Shown here in pieces: positions 26,425 through 36,586 of a stretch of 64,000 nucleotides of DNA. This DNA is from an uncultured Bacteroidota bacterium (lineage in GTDB: Bacteria > Bacteroidota > Bacteroidia > Bacteroidales > GWA2-32-17): NCBI GenBank assembly GCA_903837285.1, contig CAILUD010000203.1:1-64000 (forward strand). The letters are read 5' to 3'. Each line of letters starts with the position of its first letter. The first letter of the stretch is position 1. The translations under genes were made by a program, and so were the position numbers. Below the pieces are notes generated by a model. It did no database searches. It was given only the letters and a program-made list of their open reading frames with translations, and was not told the origin of the DNA.

Positions 26425-28509
26425 ATGAAGAATTTTTTCTTAATATTTCTTTCTTTAATTATTTCCATTTCTGCATTTTCTCAACAAAAGCAGGCAGGCT
26501 CAAATGAGGAAATTATTGAAAAGTTTATTGAAGAAATAGCATCAAACACTGACAGAGAATTAGACTACACTACATTATACGAAGACTTAACATTCTACCT
26601 AAACGAACCGCTAAATATTAATACAGCGACAAAAACTGAATACGAAAAACTACAACTATTAAGTGATTTTCAAATAAATGCAATTCTTCAATATCAAAAA
26701 GATTATGGGCAACTTCTTAGCATTTATGAATTACTTAACGTAACTGGATTTAACGAAGAGTATTTAAAAATGCTACTTCCATTTATTACAGTAAAAAAGG
26801 AAGTACCATTATTAGGTTTCGATCCAAGAAAAGCCTTAATGTATGGTGGACATAAAATTTTTATTAGAACTCAGGGAGTACTAGAACAACAGGCAGGATA
26901 TTCTCCCATAACTGATTCAGCACTAGCTGCAAGTCCAAATTCGAGATATCTTGGAAGTCCGAATAGATTATTTTTTAGATATTCTTTTGCATATAAAACT
27001 AAAATTTCATGGGGAATAACAGCAGATAAAGATCCAGGCGAAGAATTTTTTAAAGGTAGCCAGGCGAAAGGATTTGATTTTTACTCTGCACATTTGTTAA
27101 TAAAAGATATTGGCCCATTAAAGACTATTGTTATAGGAGATTATTTAGCTCAATTTGGACAAGGTTTAGTTATCTGTTCAGGTGTAAATTACGGAAAATC
27201 TTCGATGGTAACAACTACCAGAAAAAAAGCACAAGGGTTAAAAAAATATTCAAGTGCTGATGAAAATTTATTTTTCAGAGGAGCTGGAGCCACTTTCAGG
27301 CTAAGCAAATTAGATTTTACTGCTTTTGCTTCAAAAAAGAAAATTGATGCTAACATAACTGCGATTGACTCACTAACTGGCGATGCAGAAGATATAAGCT
27401 CGCTGCAAACAAGCGGAGAACACGCTACACCATCAGAACTAGCCGACAGAAAATCGGTTTCGGAAGCTGTAATAGGTGGAAATATTACTTTGAATATGGA
27501 AAAATTCAGAGTTGGTTTAACCGGAATACAATATACATATGGAGCAACACTTTTAAAAACACCAACTGTTTATAACCAATATGATTTTAGTGGAAAATCA
27601 AATTCAAATATTGGTGCCGATTATCAATTTATGATTAAAGATGTAACTGTTTTTGGAGAAGGAGCAATGAGCCAAAATGGCGGAAAAGCATTTATGAGTG
27701 GAATGTTATTTAATTTATCGTCACAGATAAATATGGCATTAACATATAGAAATTATGGAAGGGATTATCAAGCAAACTACAGTAGCGGATTTGGCGAAAA
27801 TTCTGTAAATGCTAACGAAGAGGGATTATATATTGGTACAACAATATACCCATATGCAAAATGGAGAATTTCTGGTTACTATGATTTATTTTCTTTTCCA
27901 TGGTTAAAATATGGAGTTTATGCACCTTCTAAAGGAAGTGATTATTTAATTGAAGCAGCATATACGCCCAGCAGATCTGTTAGTATGTATTTGCGTTACA
28001 GACAAAAAATAAAACCAGAAAACATTCCCACAACAATACCTGCAGTTATTGAAGGAATAGAAGATGTAACAACTACCAAGATAAGATTCCATATTTCATA
28101 TAAAGTATCACAAACAATTGAATTAAGAAACAGAATTGAATGGCTTACTTATAACAAATTTCCAAATACCGAAAGAGGATTTTTAATTTATCAGGATTTT
28201 ATCTATAAACCGATAAAACTTCCATTAACTTTCTCTGCACGTTATTGCATTTTTGATACTGACGGTTACGATTCCCGTTTATATGAATATGAAAACGATG
28301 TACTTTATGCTTTCTCGGTTCCTGCATTATACGATAAAGGAACACGTTTATATTTTAACGTAAAATATTCTGTAAATAAGAAAATAGATTTGTGGTTTAG
28401 ATTCGGACAAACTTATTACTCAAATATGAATACTATAAGCTCAGGATTAACACAAATTAATGGAAAAACAAAATCTGAAATTAAATTACAAATAAGAATT
28501 TTAATTTAA
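26425..28509 (+). CDS. helix-hairpin-helix domain outer-membrane protein
   Basis: Exported protein of 694 residues with a signal peptide (1-19, SAFSQ). Residues 55-125 form a ComEA-type helix-hairpin-helix pair (PLNINTATKTEYEKLQLLSD, then the YELLNVTGFNEEYL turn), usually a DNA-binding fold. The remainder (about 130-694) is rich in amphipathic strands and ends KLQIRILI, so it is probably a large beta-barrel. Similar two-part proteins are widespread in Bacteroidota, but I know of no established function. An inference would be DNA handling at the outer membrane. Confidence 0.75.
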   Translation: MKNFFLIFLSLIISISAFSQQKQAGSNEEIIEKFIEEIASNTDRELDYTTLYEDLTFYLNEPLNINTATKTEYEKLQLLSDFQINAILQYQKDYGQLLSIYELLNVTGFNEEYLKMLLPFITVKKEVPLLGFDPRKALMYGGHKIFIRTQGVLEQQAGYSPITDSALAASPNSRYLGSPNRLFFRYSFAYKTKISWGITADKDPGEEFFKGSQAKGFDFYSAHLLIKDIGPLKTIVIGDYLAQFGQGLVICSGVNYGKSSMVTTTRKKAQGLKKYSSADENLFFRGAGATFRLSKLDFTAFASKKKIDANITAIDSLTGDAEDISSLQTSGEHATPSELADRKSVSEAVIGGNITLNMEKFRVGLTGIQYTYGATLLKTPTVYNQYDFSGKSNSNIGADYQFMIKDVTVFGEGAMSQNGGKAFMSGMLFNLSSQINMALTYRNYGRDYQANYSSGFGENSVNANEEGLYIGTTIYPYAKWRISGYYDLFSFPWLKYGVYAPSKGSDYLIEAAYTPSRSVSMYLRYRQKIKPENIPTTIPAVIEGIEDVTTTKIRFHISYKVSQTIELRNRIEWLTYNKFPNTERGFLIYQDFIYKPIKLPLTFSARYCIFDTDGYDSRLYEYENDVLYAFSVPALYDKGTRLYFNVKYSVNKKIDLWFRFGQTYYSNMNTISSGLTQINGKTKSEIKLQIRILI

Positions 28510-28541
28510 TTCACTTTTTAAAAAGCATTTTTCGGGAAACA

Positions 28542-29423
28542 CTATTTGAAGATCTGCTTACCCTTTACTACATATACAAATAAAATTGCAGTAAAGAAAG
28601 TAAACATTGAATAAACCAAAGCAGGCATTTCCATTTCAGGACTTTTAAGAATTGTACCAGCAACAAGTAAGGCTAATGCAGTGTTATGCAATCCCACTTC
28701 TATAGCAATTGTATATTGATTACGATATTCAAGTTTAACTAGTTTTGCAATATAATAACCAACAGTCATAGCCAAAACATTTAGCAAAAACACATACGGT
28801 AAAATATTAATCGATTCTGAAAAAGTTATACCAGAACCACCTTGATTTTTTCCTGCAAATATTTTTATAGCAAAAACCAAAAATAAAATAAGAGGTAAAA
28901 TTACTTTTAACGGTTTCTCTAAAATTATTGCAATACGAGTATGTAGCCTTCTAATAGTAATACCAATAATTGCTGGAAGTATAGTAACTAAAAATATTTG
29001 AATTATTGTTTCTCCAATTGGTAAAATTATTTTAGTGTCAATTTCAAGAAAAAAATATAATGCAATACTTACAATAACTGGTAATGTAACAATTGTAATG
29101 ATGCTATTTAATGAAGTCATAGAAATTGCTAATGCCACATTACCACGAACTAAATGCGTTATTAGATTTGAAGAAGCACCACTTGCACAAGTTGAAACAA
29201 GAACAATTCCAACTTTTTGTTCGGCACTCATATTAGAAAAATAGGCAATAACAAATGCAATAACTGGTATTAAAAATATTTGAATTGAAAGTCCTGTAAT
29301 TATAGATTTAGGAAATAATAATATTTGCTTAAAATCGTTTAGCGTTAGCGACAAACCTACACCTAGCATAATTATAGCAAGTACAACATTAACTAAGATA
29401 TCGGCTAAATTATAGTCTATCAT
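28542..29423 (-). CDS. bile acid:sodium symporter family transporter
   Basis: Inner-membrane transporter of the BASS/SBF family (293 residues, about nine or ten helices). The conserved stretch VSTCASGASSNLITHLVRGNVALAI carries the unwound-helix Asn/Ser region that binds sodium in this family; EVGLHNTALALLVA is the second crossover motif. Family members move bile acids, pantoate, pyruvate or sulfated steroids; the substrate here is unknown. It is convergent with the HhH gene. Confidence 0.85.
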   Translation of the reverse strand: MIDYNLADILVNVVLAIIMLGVGLSLTLNDFKQILLFPKSIITGLSIQIFLIPVIAFVIAYFSNMSAEQKVGIVLVSTCASGASSNLITHLVRGNVALAISMTSLNSIITIVTLPVIVSIALYFFLEIDTKIILPIGETIIQIFLVTILPAIIGITIRRLHTRIAIILEKPLKVILPLILFLVFAIKIFAGKNQGGSGITFSESINILPYVFLLNVLAMTVGYYIAKLVKLEYRNQYTIAIEVGLHNTALALLVAGTILKSPEMEMPALVYSMFTFFTAILFVYVVKGKQIFK

Positions 29424-29509
29424 AAATACTTTTTATTTTACACTAATAATTATTAAAACAAAATTTATATTTTAAAAAGAGTCACAGATAATTCTAAAAA
29501 ACAAATACT

Positions 29510-31447
29510 TTATTCCTTTATTCTGGTTAAACTAAAATCTATTCCCTTATTAATTACTAAAGGAATTTTTTCAGTTACAACACAACTTGTATCTAGTCCA
29601 TATGCTTTTTCTTCTGGCATTCCAATTTTTTTAAGAATATCATAACTATCCATAACAAATTGGTTGAAAGGCTTAAAATCAAAATCGTAACCCTGCACTC
29701 TATCTGTTAAAATAAAACGAAAATCGCCAGAAACAGCATATTTGTGTAAAGATGGATAACGCGTAGTAATATCAACCTCTTTATTAATTACTAATTCCTC
29801 AATAACTTTTCTGAAATATAAATTAATTTTTGTTGGCACTTTAAAACCAATTTTAAAATCAACTCTTATAAGAGTCTCGGGAATTAAATGAGAAACTTTA
29901 TACGTCATTGTATGTGGCTCATCAACAACTTCAACATGAACAAGCCAATAAACATCTGCTCTTTTTGGTTGTTTGTTAAAGATTGAGAAAATTACTTTTG
30001 ATTCTATTTCATGTACAGAAGTTGCATGGGTAAAATAAACAAGATTTGTAGAATACTTAGAAATAGTTTCATCTTTTTTCATATCAGTAAGCATTGCAAA
30101 ATACTTATCAATATCTACATAATCTGTAAGTCTCTTTTTAATAGTTCTTCCTTTATACCAAATAAACATTATGTAAAATAATATCACTGCAATAAGTAAT
30201 GTAACCCAGCCACCATTTATGAACTTAAACATGTTTGCAATAAAAAATGAAACTTCAATTATAGAATAAATTGAAATAAATCCTAACACTATCCACAATG
30301 ATTTTCGTTTTATTAAAAAATAAAAACTCATTAAAAGTGTTGTCATTATTTCTGTTATTGTTATAGCAAGCCCATATGCCGCTTCCATATTATGCGATTC
30401 TTTGAAATATAAAATTACAATAACACATCCTACATATAGCAGTTTATTAATACTAGGTATATAAATCTGTCCCTTATTAAATGTAGGATGACTAATTTTA
30501 ACTCTTGGCCAGAAATTTAGTAAAATTGCTTGATTAATAATTGAAAATGAACCGCTGATAAGTGCCTGACTGGCAATAATAGCGGCTGCAGTAGAAATAA
30601 CAATACCTGTAAGCAAAAACCAACTTGGCATTATTTCAAAAAACGAATTTGTTTCATTAGTTATATTTGGATGTAAAAGTAACCATGCACCTTGTCCTAG
30701 ATAATTTAAAATCAATGCTGTTTTTACAAAAATCCAAGACACCCTTATATTCTTTATTCCACAATGCCCTAAATCAGAATATAATGCTTCTGCTCCTGTT
30801 GTACAAAGAAAAACAGCTCCCAATAATAGAAATCCTGCCTTATTATTTATTAATAACTGATACCCATAATAAGGATTAAATGCTTTTAACACTATTAAAT
30901 TTTGAGAAACCCAGAAGAAACCCAAAATGCTAAGCATTAAAAACCAAATTATCATAATTGGACCAAAAAACTTTCCTAAAGAATTAGTGCCAAACTGTTG
31001 AATAAAAAACAGGCCAGTAATAATTATAAGCACAATAGGTATAATTGGAATATTATTATTAATAAGTTTTAACCCTTCAATTGCTGAAACCACAGTTATT
31101 GCAGGAGTAATAATTCCATCAGCAAGTAGCATACAGGCACCAATAATTGCAAGAATGAAAACCCATCTGGAATGGCGTCTAACAAGTGCATATAATGCTA
31201 AAATTCCTCCCTCACCCTTATTATCTGCTTTTAAAACAATAAAAACATATTTAATTGTAGTTTGCAGAGTAAGAGTCCATATAATACAAGATAATGCTCC
31301 TAAAATAATGTCTTCGCTTACACCACCCGACCAATTAACAATAGCCCTTAAAACATAAAGTGGAGAAGTTGCAATATCACCAAATACAATTCCAAGTGTA
31401 ATAATTACACCCCAGACACTAAGTTTAGAGATATTGGTGGTTTTCAT
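29510..31447 (-). CDS. kup: potassium transporter Kup
   Basis: K+ uptake permease of the KUP/HAK/KT family, inner membrane. Family signatures appear at the N-terminus (GIVFGDIATSPLYVLRAI) and in GALSCIIWTLTLQTTIKYV, followed by ADNKGEGGILALYALVRR and YSDLGHCG. The 645 residues hold about 12 helices plus a C-terminal cytoplasmic domain (about 440-645). The neighbouring universal stress gene may respond to the same osmotic or energy cues, but they are separated by a strong terminator. Confidence 0.95.
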   Translation of the reverse strand: MKTTNISKLSVWGVIITLGIVFGDIATSPLYVLRAIVNWSGGVSEDIILGALSCIIWTLTLQTTIKYVFIVLKADNKGEGGILALYALVRRHSRWVFILAIIGACMLLADGIITPAITVVSAIEGLKLINNNIPIIPIVLIIITGLFFIQQFGTNSLGKFFGPIMIIWFLMLSILGFFWVSQNLIVLKAFNPYYGYQLLINNKAGFLLLGAVFLCTTGAEALYSDLGHCGIKNIRVSWIFVKTALILNYLGQGAWLLLHPNITNETNSFFEIMPSWFLLTGIVISTAAAIIASQALISGSFSIINQAILLNFWPRVKISHPTFNKGQIYIPSINKLLYVGCVIVILYFKESHNMEAAYGLAITITEIMTTLLMSFYFLIKRKSLWIVLGFISIYSIIEVSFFIANMFKFINGGWVTLLIAVILFYIMFIWYKGRTIKKRLTDYVDIDKYFAMLTDMKKDETISKYSTNLVYFTHATSVHEIESKVIFSIFNKQPKRADVYWLVHVEVVDEPHTMTYKVSHLIPETLIRVDFKIGFKVPTKINLYFRKVIEELVINKEVDITTRYPSLHKYAVSGDFRFILTDRVQGYDFDFKPFNQFVMDSYDILKKIGMPEEKAYGLDTSCVVTEKIPLVINKGIDFSLTRIKE

Positions 31448-31552
31448 TCTAAAATTTTGCCAAATGTATATATTTAAAGAATTGCTTTTTTGAAAACGTA
31501 ATAAAATATTATCACAATGATTTATTTTGACTACCTAAAATCAACCATAACA

Positions 31553-31580
31553 AAGAAGCCAGCTTTTTGGCTGGCTTCTT
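31553..31580 (-). terminator. rho-independent terminator of the universal stress gene
   Basis: AAGAAGCCAGC (31553-31563) pairs perfectly with GCTGGCTTCTT (31570-31580) around a six-base loop, 18 bases past the stop at 31598. The symmetrical A/T flanks could let it act in both directions. Confidence 0.85.
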
Positions 31581-31597
31581 TTGCTAAATATTTTTTT

Positions 31598-32377
31598 TTA
31601 AAATCTTCCTGGTAGAATTTGAGTATTTGTTGCAGGATTTATACAAAGCACCGGAACTTTCATATTAAAATGTTTCGATTTTAGAATAAATTCTTTAAAG
31701 TGATATGACATAATAAATATTGCATCAGCATTAATTTCTGCAGCAAAATCATATATTTCCTCGTTAAATTTCTTCTCGCGTTTAGCAGTACGAACACCAA
31801 AAACAATATTCTTTTCTTCAAGTATCTGACGAATAAAGAACATATTTTTTCTCATTTTCTCATTCTTATAATTATTGCTTATAAAAGGTTTAATTATATT
31901 AATGTTACTACTAAAATATTTTGAGAGAAGAGTTACCCAATTCATTTGAACTCTGTTTTTTTCATTATAGTCAACAGGAACAACTATATCTTTAATCGTG
32001 TCATTAATTGGTGACGACTGAATAAGATAAAAAGGGATATTTGACCCAACAATTACTTTAATAGCTCTTTTAGCGCTATGCAAACCCATTACTATTAGAA
32101 GAGCATTAATTTCAATAGCTGTGTTTTTAATTGCTTTAAAAATATCTCCTCTTCTAACTAAACAAACTGTTTCTATACCATATTTTTCTTGCATTTGCTT
32201 ACTAAATACAGTAAGCTTTTCCATAGCTGCAGGTTTTTCGTGGTCTTTTCTAATTATATGTAATAGGGCTATAGTCCTATTTATATACTTTGCCATTTGT
32301 ATGGCATGTTGAAGAGCAAATTCAGAATTCTCGGTAAAATCTACCGGAACAAGGATTGATTTTTCGGTTAGTTCCAT
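31598..32377 (-). CDS. universal stress protein, tandem UspA domains
   Basis: Cytoplasmic stress protein with two Usp folds. The first (1-140) starts KSILVPVDFTENSEFALQHA and ends VGSNIPFYLIQSSP, a G-S nucleotide-contact segment preceded by GLHSAKRAIKVI. The second begins KDIVVPVDYNEKNRVQMNW, and its ATP motif is weaker (MSYHFKEFIL). The first domain may therefore bind nucleotide and the second not. 259 residues. Single-gene unit ending at the strong hairpin. Confidence 0.85.
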   Translation of the reverse strand: MELTEKSILVPVDFTENSEFALQHAIQMAKYINRTIALLHIIRKDHEKPAAMEKLTVFSKQMQEKYGIETVCLVRRGDIFKAIKNTAIEINALLIVMGLHSAKRAIKVIVGSNIPFYLIQSSPINDTIKDIVVPVDYNEKNRVQMNWVTLLSKYFSSNINIIKPFISNNYKNEKMRKNMFFIRQILEEKNIVFGVRTAKREKKFNEEIYDFAAEINADAIFIMSYHFKEFILKSKHFNMKVPVLCINPATNTQILPGRF

Positions 32378-32518
32378 ATTGTTTGGGTTAATTGGGAAAC
32401 TAAAATAATAATCTCAATATTATGAAATTTTCTTATTAGACGTATTTTTTTAATAAATGTTGTTTAGCTTTTTAATAAAAATTAACAAGTTGTTGTGAAT
32501 AAACCATTTTAATTTTTA

Positions 32519-32562
32519 TTCAGTTAATCAAATCCAACTTTTGTTGGATTTGATTAACTGAA
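32519..32562 (-). terminator. perfect 20-bp hairpin downstream of secDF
   Basis: Positions 32519-32538 pair without mismatch with 32543-32562 around a TTTT loop. It begins 5 bases beyond the secDF stop and is followed on the minus strand by an A/T-rich stretch. It is long and AT-rich for a terminator, but its position fits. Confidence 0.7.
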
Positions 32563-32566
32563 ATTA

Positions 32567-35500
32567 TTATTTAATGTCTTTTGTTTTTTTACGCATTTTA
32601 AAGAAATCGTATGCTACTGGTGTTGCATTAAAAATAGAAGAATAAGTACCTACCATTATACCAACAAGTAATGCAAAAATAAATCCTCTTAATACCTCAC
32701 CACCAAAAATAAAGATTGCTAATAAAACAACAATTGTTGTTAATGAAGTATTCAAAGTTCTACCCAAAGTACTGTTAATAGCGGAATTGATACTTTGACT
32801 CATCTCCCATCTAGGATGTAATGTTCGATACTCTCTAATTCTATCGAAAATAATTACTGTATCGTTAATCGAATAACCAATAACAGTTAATATAGCTGCA
32901 ATAAATGCCTGATCTATATCAAGATTGAAAGGCAATATTCCTTGGAAAATTGAATAGCACGATAAAACAACTAAAGCATCATGGAAGAGACTAATAACAC
33001 CACCAATTCCCCACTGCCAACTCCTAAAACGAATAGCTACATATACAAAAATAGCTAAAAGTGCAATTATAATAGCAATAAGTGAAGCTAACTTAATATC
33101 ATCAGCTATTGTAGCGCCTACCTTTTGAGAACTCATTACTCCGATTGACTTATCGGTTAAACTGAATTGCTCATATGTTAAGTTATTTTTATAATAAGGT
33201 TTTAAACCAGCATACAGTTTTGTTGTAATAATACTATCAACCTGTTTGCCATTATCATTTACCAAATACTTTGTTGTAATTCTTAATTGATTTTTTTCGT
33301 CAGCACCAAAGGTTTTTATTTCAGGATTCTCACCAAATTGTTTTCCTAATGAAGCACGAACATCATTAACTTTAACTGGCTGATCAAAGCGAACTAAATA
33401 TGTACGACCACCGGTAAAATCAACACTCCAGCTAAATCCTTTTGTTGCCATTGAAACTATACCTATTCCAATAAAAACTAAAGAAACAACATACATCTTT
33501 TTTCTTAAACCGATAAAATCAATTTTTGTATTAGTTAAGAAGTTACGTGTGTATTTATTATCAAAAGTTATGTTCCAGTTTTTACTTAAACCCCATTCAA
33601 ATATAATTCTCGAAATAAAAATTGCTGTAAATAAAGAAGTAAGAATACCTATTATTAATGTAGTTGCAAAACCCTGAACCGGACCAGATCCAAAAATATA
33701 AAGAACAATACCAGTAATAATTGTGGTTACGTTACCATCAATAATAGCAGAATATGCGTTTTTATAACCATCGGCTACTGCAAGTTTAATACCCTTGCCG
33801 GCTCGCATTTCTTCTTTTATTCTTTCATAAATAATTACGTTTGCATCAACTGCCATACCCATTGTTAATACAATACCGGCAATACCTGGAAGTGTTAGTA
33901 CAGCTCCTAATGACACTAAAACACCTATCAAAAAGAAAATGTTTGCTAATAAAGCTATGTTTGCAACTAAACCAGCTTTGTTATAATACAACTGCATATA
34001 TAACAGAACCAGAATAAAAGCAATAATAAAAGATAGTAAACCTGAATTAATTGACTCCTGACCTAAAGTTGGTCCAACTGAATCATCAGCTATAATTTGA
34101 GCTGGAGCAGGAAGTTTACCGGATTTTAGCACGTTAGCTAAGTCATCTGCTTCTTCAATTGAGAAATCTCCAGAAATAGATGAATTACCACCTTTAATTT
34201 CCTGATTAACAACAGGAAATGAGTATACATAATTATCAAGAACAATAGCTATTTGTTTACCAACATTATCACGTGTTAACCTTGCCCATGTTTTTGCACC
34301 CTCAGGATTCATAGACATTGAAACTTCTGCGTTATTATTTGTGTTACCAAATTCTTTTCTTGCAGATGTTACAGCACCACCATCAAGAGGTGCGCGACCA
34401 TCACGACTTGTTGAACGGATAGCAATTAACTGGAATACTGTTGATTTTTTAATTGGCTTGTATGTCCATAAAAAACGAAGAGATGAAGGGAATAAAGATT
34501 TTACTTGCTTTAAGGCTAAATATCTATTTACCTGAGCAGTATCTTTATAATCAGTAAGACCAACAACAGAACCTTGAGCTAATTTACGTTCATTATCAAC
34601 GCTAGGATATAATATTGCGAACAAAGGATTTTGTTCTTTAAATTGTTGAGCGTTTAATGCTGTATCATTTTTTGTTGAATCAGTTTTCATTTGATCAACA
34701 AGTGATAATGAAGTATCTGCTTTTGCAATATTTGCCGTATCAACTTTTTTAGTTGTATCAGCAACCATGTCAGCTAATAATGAAGGTTTAGCTACAGTAT
34801 CAGTTTTATCGTTTGATTTTTTACCAGCAGATTCAATATCAGCAATAACTTTATTTGCTTTTTCTAGTAATGGATAAACTTCTCCATTTTCAAAAGTTTC
34901 CCAAAACTCAAGATTTGCTGTTCCTTGTAAAAGTTTACGAACACGCTCAGGATCTTTTACTCCAGGAAGTTCAATTAAAATTCTACCTGTAGTTTCTAGT
35001 TTTTGAATATTTGGCTGTGTTACTCCAAATTTATCGATACGATTACGCAGAATATTAAAAGAGTTATCAATTGCACCATTAGATTCTTTTCTAATAATTT
35101 TTAATACTTCTTCATTAGTAGTATTAAAACTAATATTTAGTTCTTTTGAAATAAAAAGAGCTGCTAGTTTAGCATTTGGATCAATTTGCTTAAATGCTTT
35201 TCCAAATAAAGTTAAATAGTCTTCCTGACTATCTGCCTGCATTTTCTTTGTTAAAGCAAGTGCTTTATTAAAAGTCGAATCAGTGCTATAATTTGCTAAT
35301 GAACGAATTACGTCAACAATTGAAATCTCAAGAGTTACGTTCATACCACCTTTTAAATCGAGTCCAAGATTTAATTCCTGTTCCTGACAATCACGATAGG
35401 TATACTTTTTTAACCATAAGAAATTATAAACCGGTTCATTCGAAATTGAATCGATATACCTTGTCTCTTTTAATAAATCGCCTTGGGCAAAATTACGCGC

Positions 35501-35602
35501 ATCACTCTCTACCTGTCTTGTACAAAATGTAAATGACAATTGGTACAAACATGCTAAAGCAAGTGCAATCCCAAAAAACTTAATCGCTCCCTTATTCTGC
35601 AT
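32567..35602 (-). CDS. secDF: protein translocase SecDF fusion
   Basis: Membrane subunit that drives late steps of Sec export with the proton gradient. SecD and SecF are fused in one 1011-residue chain, common in Bacteroidota. The SecD part has the DLKGGMNVTLE region, the P1 head with RIDKFGVTQPNIQ, and the TM motif DANVIIYERIKEE. The SecF part begins near residue 680 (SVDFTGGRTYLVRF) and repeats the motif as NDTVIIFDRIREY. An unusual Thr/Asp/Lys-rich insert (about 260-325) lies in the periplasmic head and looks low-complexity. Confidence 0.95.
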   Translation of the reverse strand: MQNKGAIKFFGIALALACLYQLSFTFCTRQVESDARNFAQGDLLKETRYIDSISNEPVYNFLWLKKYTYRDCQEQELNLGLDLKGGMNVTLEISIVDVIRSLANYSTDSTFNKALALTKKMQADSQEDYLTLFGKAFKQIDPNAKLAALFISKELNISFNTTNEEVLKIIRKESNGAIDNSFNILRNRIDKFGVTQPNIQKLETTGRILIELPGVKDPERVRKLLQGTANLEFWETFENGEVYPLLEKANKVIADIESAGKKSNDKTDTVAKPSLLADMVADTTKKVDTANIAKADTSLSLVDQMKTDSTKNDTALNAQQFKEQNPLFAILYPSVDNERKLAQGSVVGLTDYKDTAQVNRYLALKQVKSLFPSSLRFLWTYKPIKKSTVFQLIAIRSTSRDGRAPLDGGAVTSARKEFGNTNNNAEVSMSMNPEGAKTWARLTRDNVGKQIAIVLDNYVYSFPVVNQEIKGGNSSISGDFSIEEADDLANVLKSGKLPAPAQIIADDSVGPTLGQESINSGLLSFIIAFILVLLYMQLYYNKAGLVANIALLANIFFLIGVLVSLGAVLTLPGIAGIVLTMGMAVDANVIIYERIKEEMRAGKGIKLAVADGYKNAYSAIIDGNVTTIITGIVLYIFGSGPVQGFATTLIIGILTSLFTAIFISRIIFEWGLSKNWNITFDNKYTRNFLTNTKIDFIGLRKKMYVVSLVFIGIGIVSMATKGFSWSVDFTGGRTYLVRFDQPVKVNDVRASLGKQFGENPEIKTFGADEKNQLRITTKYLVNDNGKQVDSIITTKLYAGLKPYYKNNLTYEQFSLTDKSIGVMSSQKVGATIADDIKLASLIAIIIALLAIFVYVAIRFRSWQWGIGGVISLFHDALVVLSCYSIFQGILPFNLDIDQAFIAAILTVIGYSINDTVIIFDRIREYRTLHPRWEMSQSINSAINSTLGRTLNTSLTTIVVLLAIFIFGGEVLRGFIFALLVGIMVGTYSSIFNATPVAYDFFKMRKKTKDIK

Positions 35603-35755
35603 CTGAATTAATTTTTAATATTTCTAACATTAAATTGATTTCTGAAAATAACCCGCAAAACTACAAGAATTTTACAAATTAACCAAATAGAAATGCTATA
35701 AATACTTAACCAAAAATAACGGCCAAGAATCAATATACATTCCTGTATTACAGCA

Positions 35756-36460
35756 CTATAATAAAAATTCGAGATTATCTCCTGATGAAAACTCTTTTGG
35801 TTCACTACCTTTAATAAACAATCTCATAGATCTTTTTCCCAAATGTTGTATAGAATTATTTTCAATTTTAAACATACATCCTTCACGTAATCCAGTAACA
35901 TAAATATTTGGATTAATTTCTAAGAATTCTTCAATTCTTTGTTCACGTGTTTCGCCCGCATGCCCTTCTGGATTTGCATCTAAGTAATGAGGGTTTATTT
36001 GAAATTTAACTAAGTTAAATGCATTAAAAGACTTTGGCTCTGCTATTGGCATATCATTAGTTGTTTTTATTGTAGGACCTGCAACATTAGAGCCAGCACT
36101 CCAACCAATAAAAGGAGTACCACTTATTACTTTATTTCTTACTACATCAATTAAATTATTTTCATATATTTTTGAAGTTAACTGAAAAGTATTTCCACCA
36201 CCAACAACAATGGCATCTGCATTCTCAATTGCCTCAATTGGATTAGAAAACTGATGAATACTTTTTACTTCATGGCCAATTTCGTTAAATCTTTTCTGAA
36301 CCTTTTCTTCATATTCATCATACGAAAATGTAACAGCAGCATATGGCAAAAAAACACAATTAAGGCTTTTATTTCCTAAAAACTCCTTAATATATGGCAT
36401 AGGGTAAGCAAGATATTCTTCACCTGCATTTGTTGAATTACTGATTAACAGAAGTTTCAT
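35756..36460 (-). CDS. pepE: dipeptidase E (alpha-aspartyl dipeptidase)
   Basis: Cytoplasmic serine peptidase (family S51) that cleaves Asp-X dipeptides. The nucleophile S121 lies in GWSAGSN; VVGGGNTFQLT and the QINPHYLDANPEGHAGETREQRI region are typical of the family. At 234 residues it is full-length. It is separated from secDF by about 150 bases and appears to be transcribed alone. Confidence 0.92.
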   Translation of the reverse strand: MKLLLISNSTNAGEEYLAYPMPYIKEFLGNKSLNCVFLPYAAVTFSYDEYEEKVQKRFNEIGHEVKSIHQFSNPIEAIENADAIVVGGGNTFQLTSKIYENNLIDVVRNKVISGTPFIGWSAGSNVAGPTIKTTNDMPIAEPKSFNAFNLVKFQINPHYLDANPEGHAGETREQRIEEFLEINPNIYVTGLREGCMFKIENNSIQHLGKRSMRLFIKGSEPKEFSSGDNLEFLL

Positions 36461-36586
36461 AATTAAATTTTATTTATTGATTTTGAATTAGTTTCGGCAT
36501 AAAAATAAAAATTTTTTAATACAATATTAAACTTAAATGTCATAGTTGAGTCAAAGCGTCGTAAATCAAAAAAAAAATAAATTATT

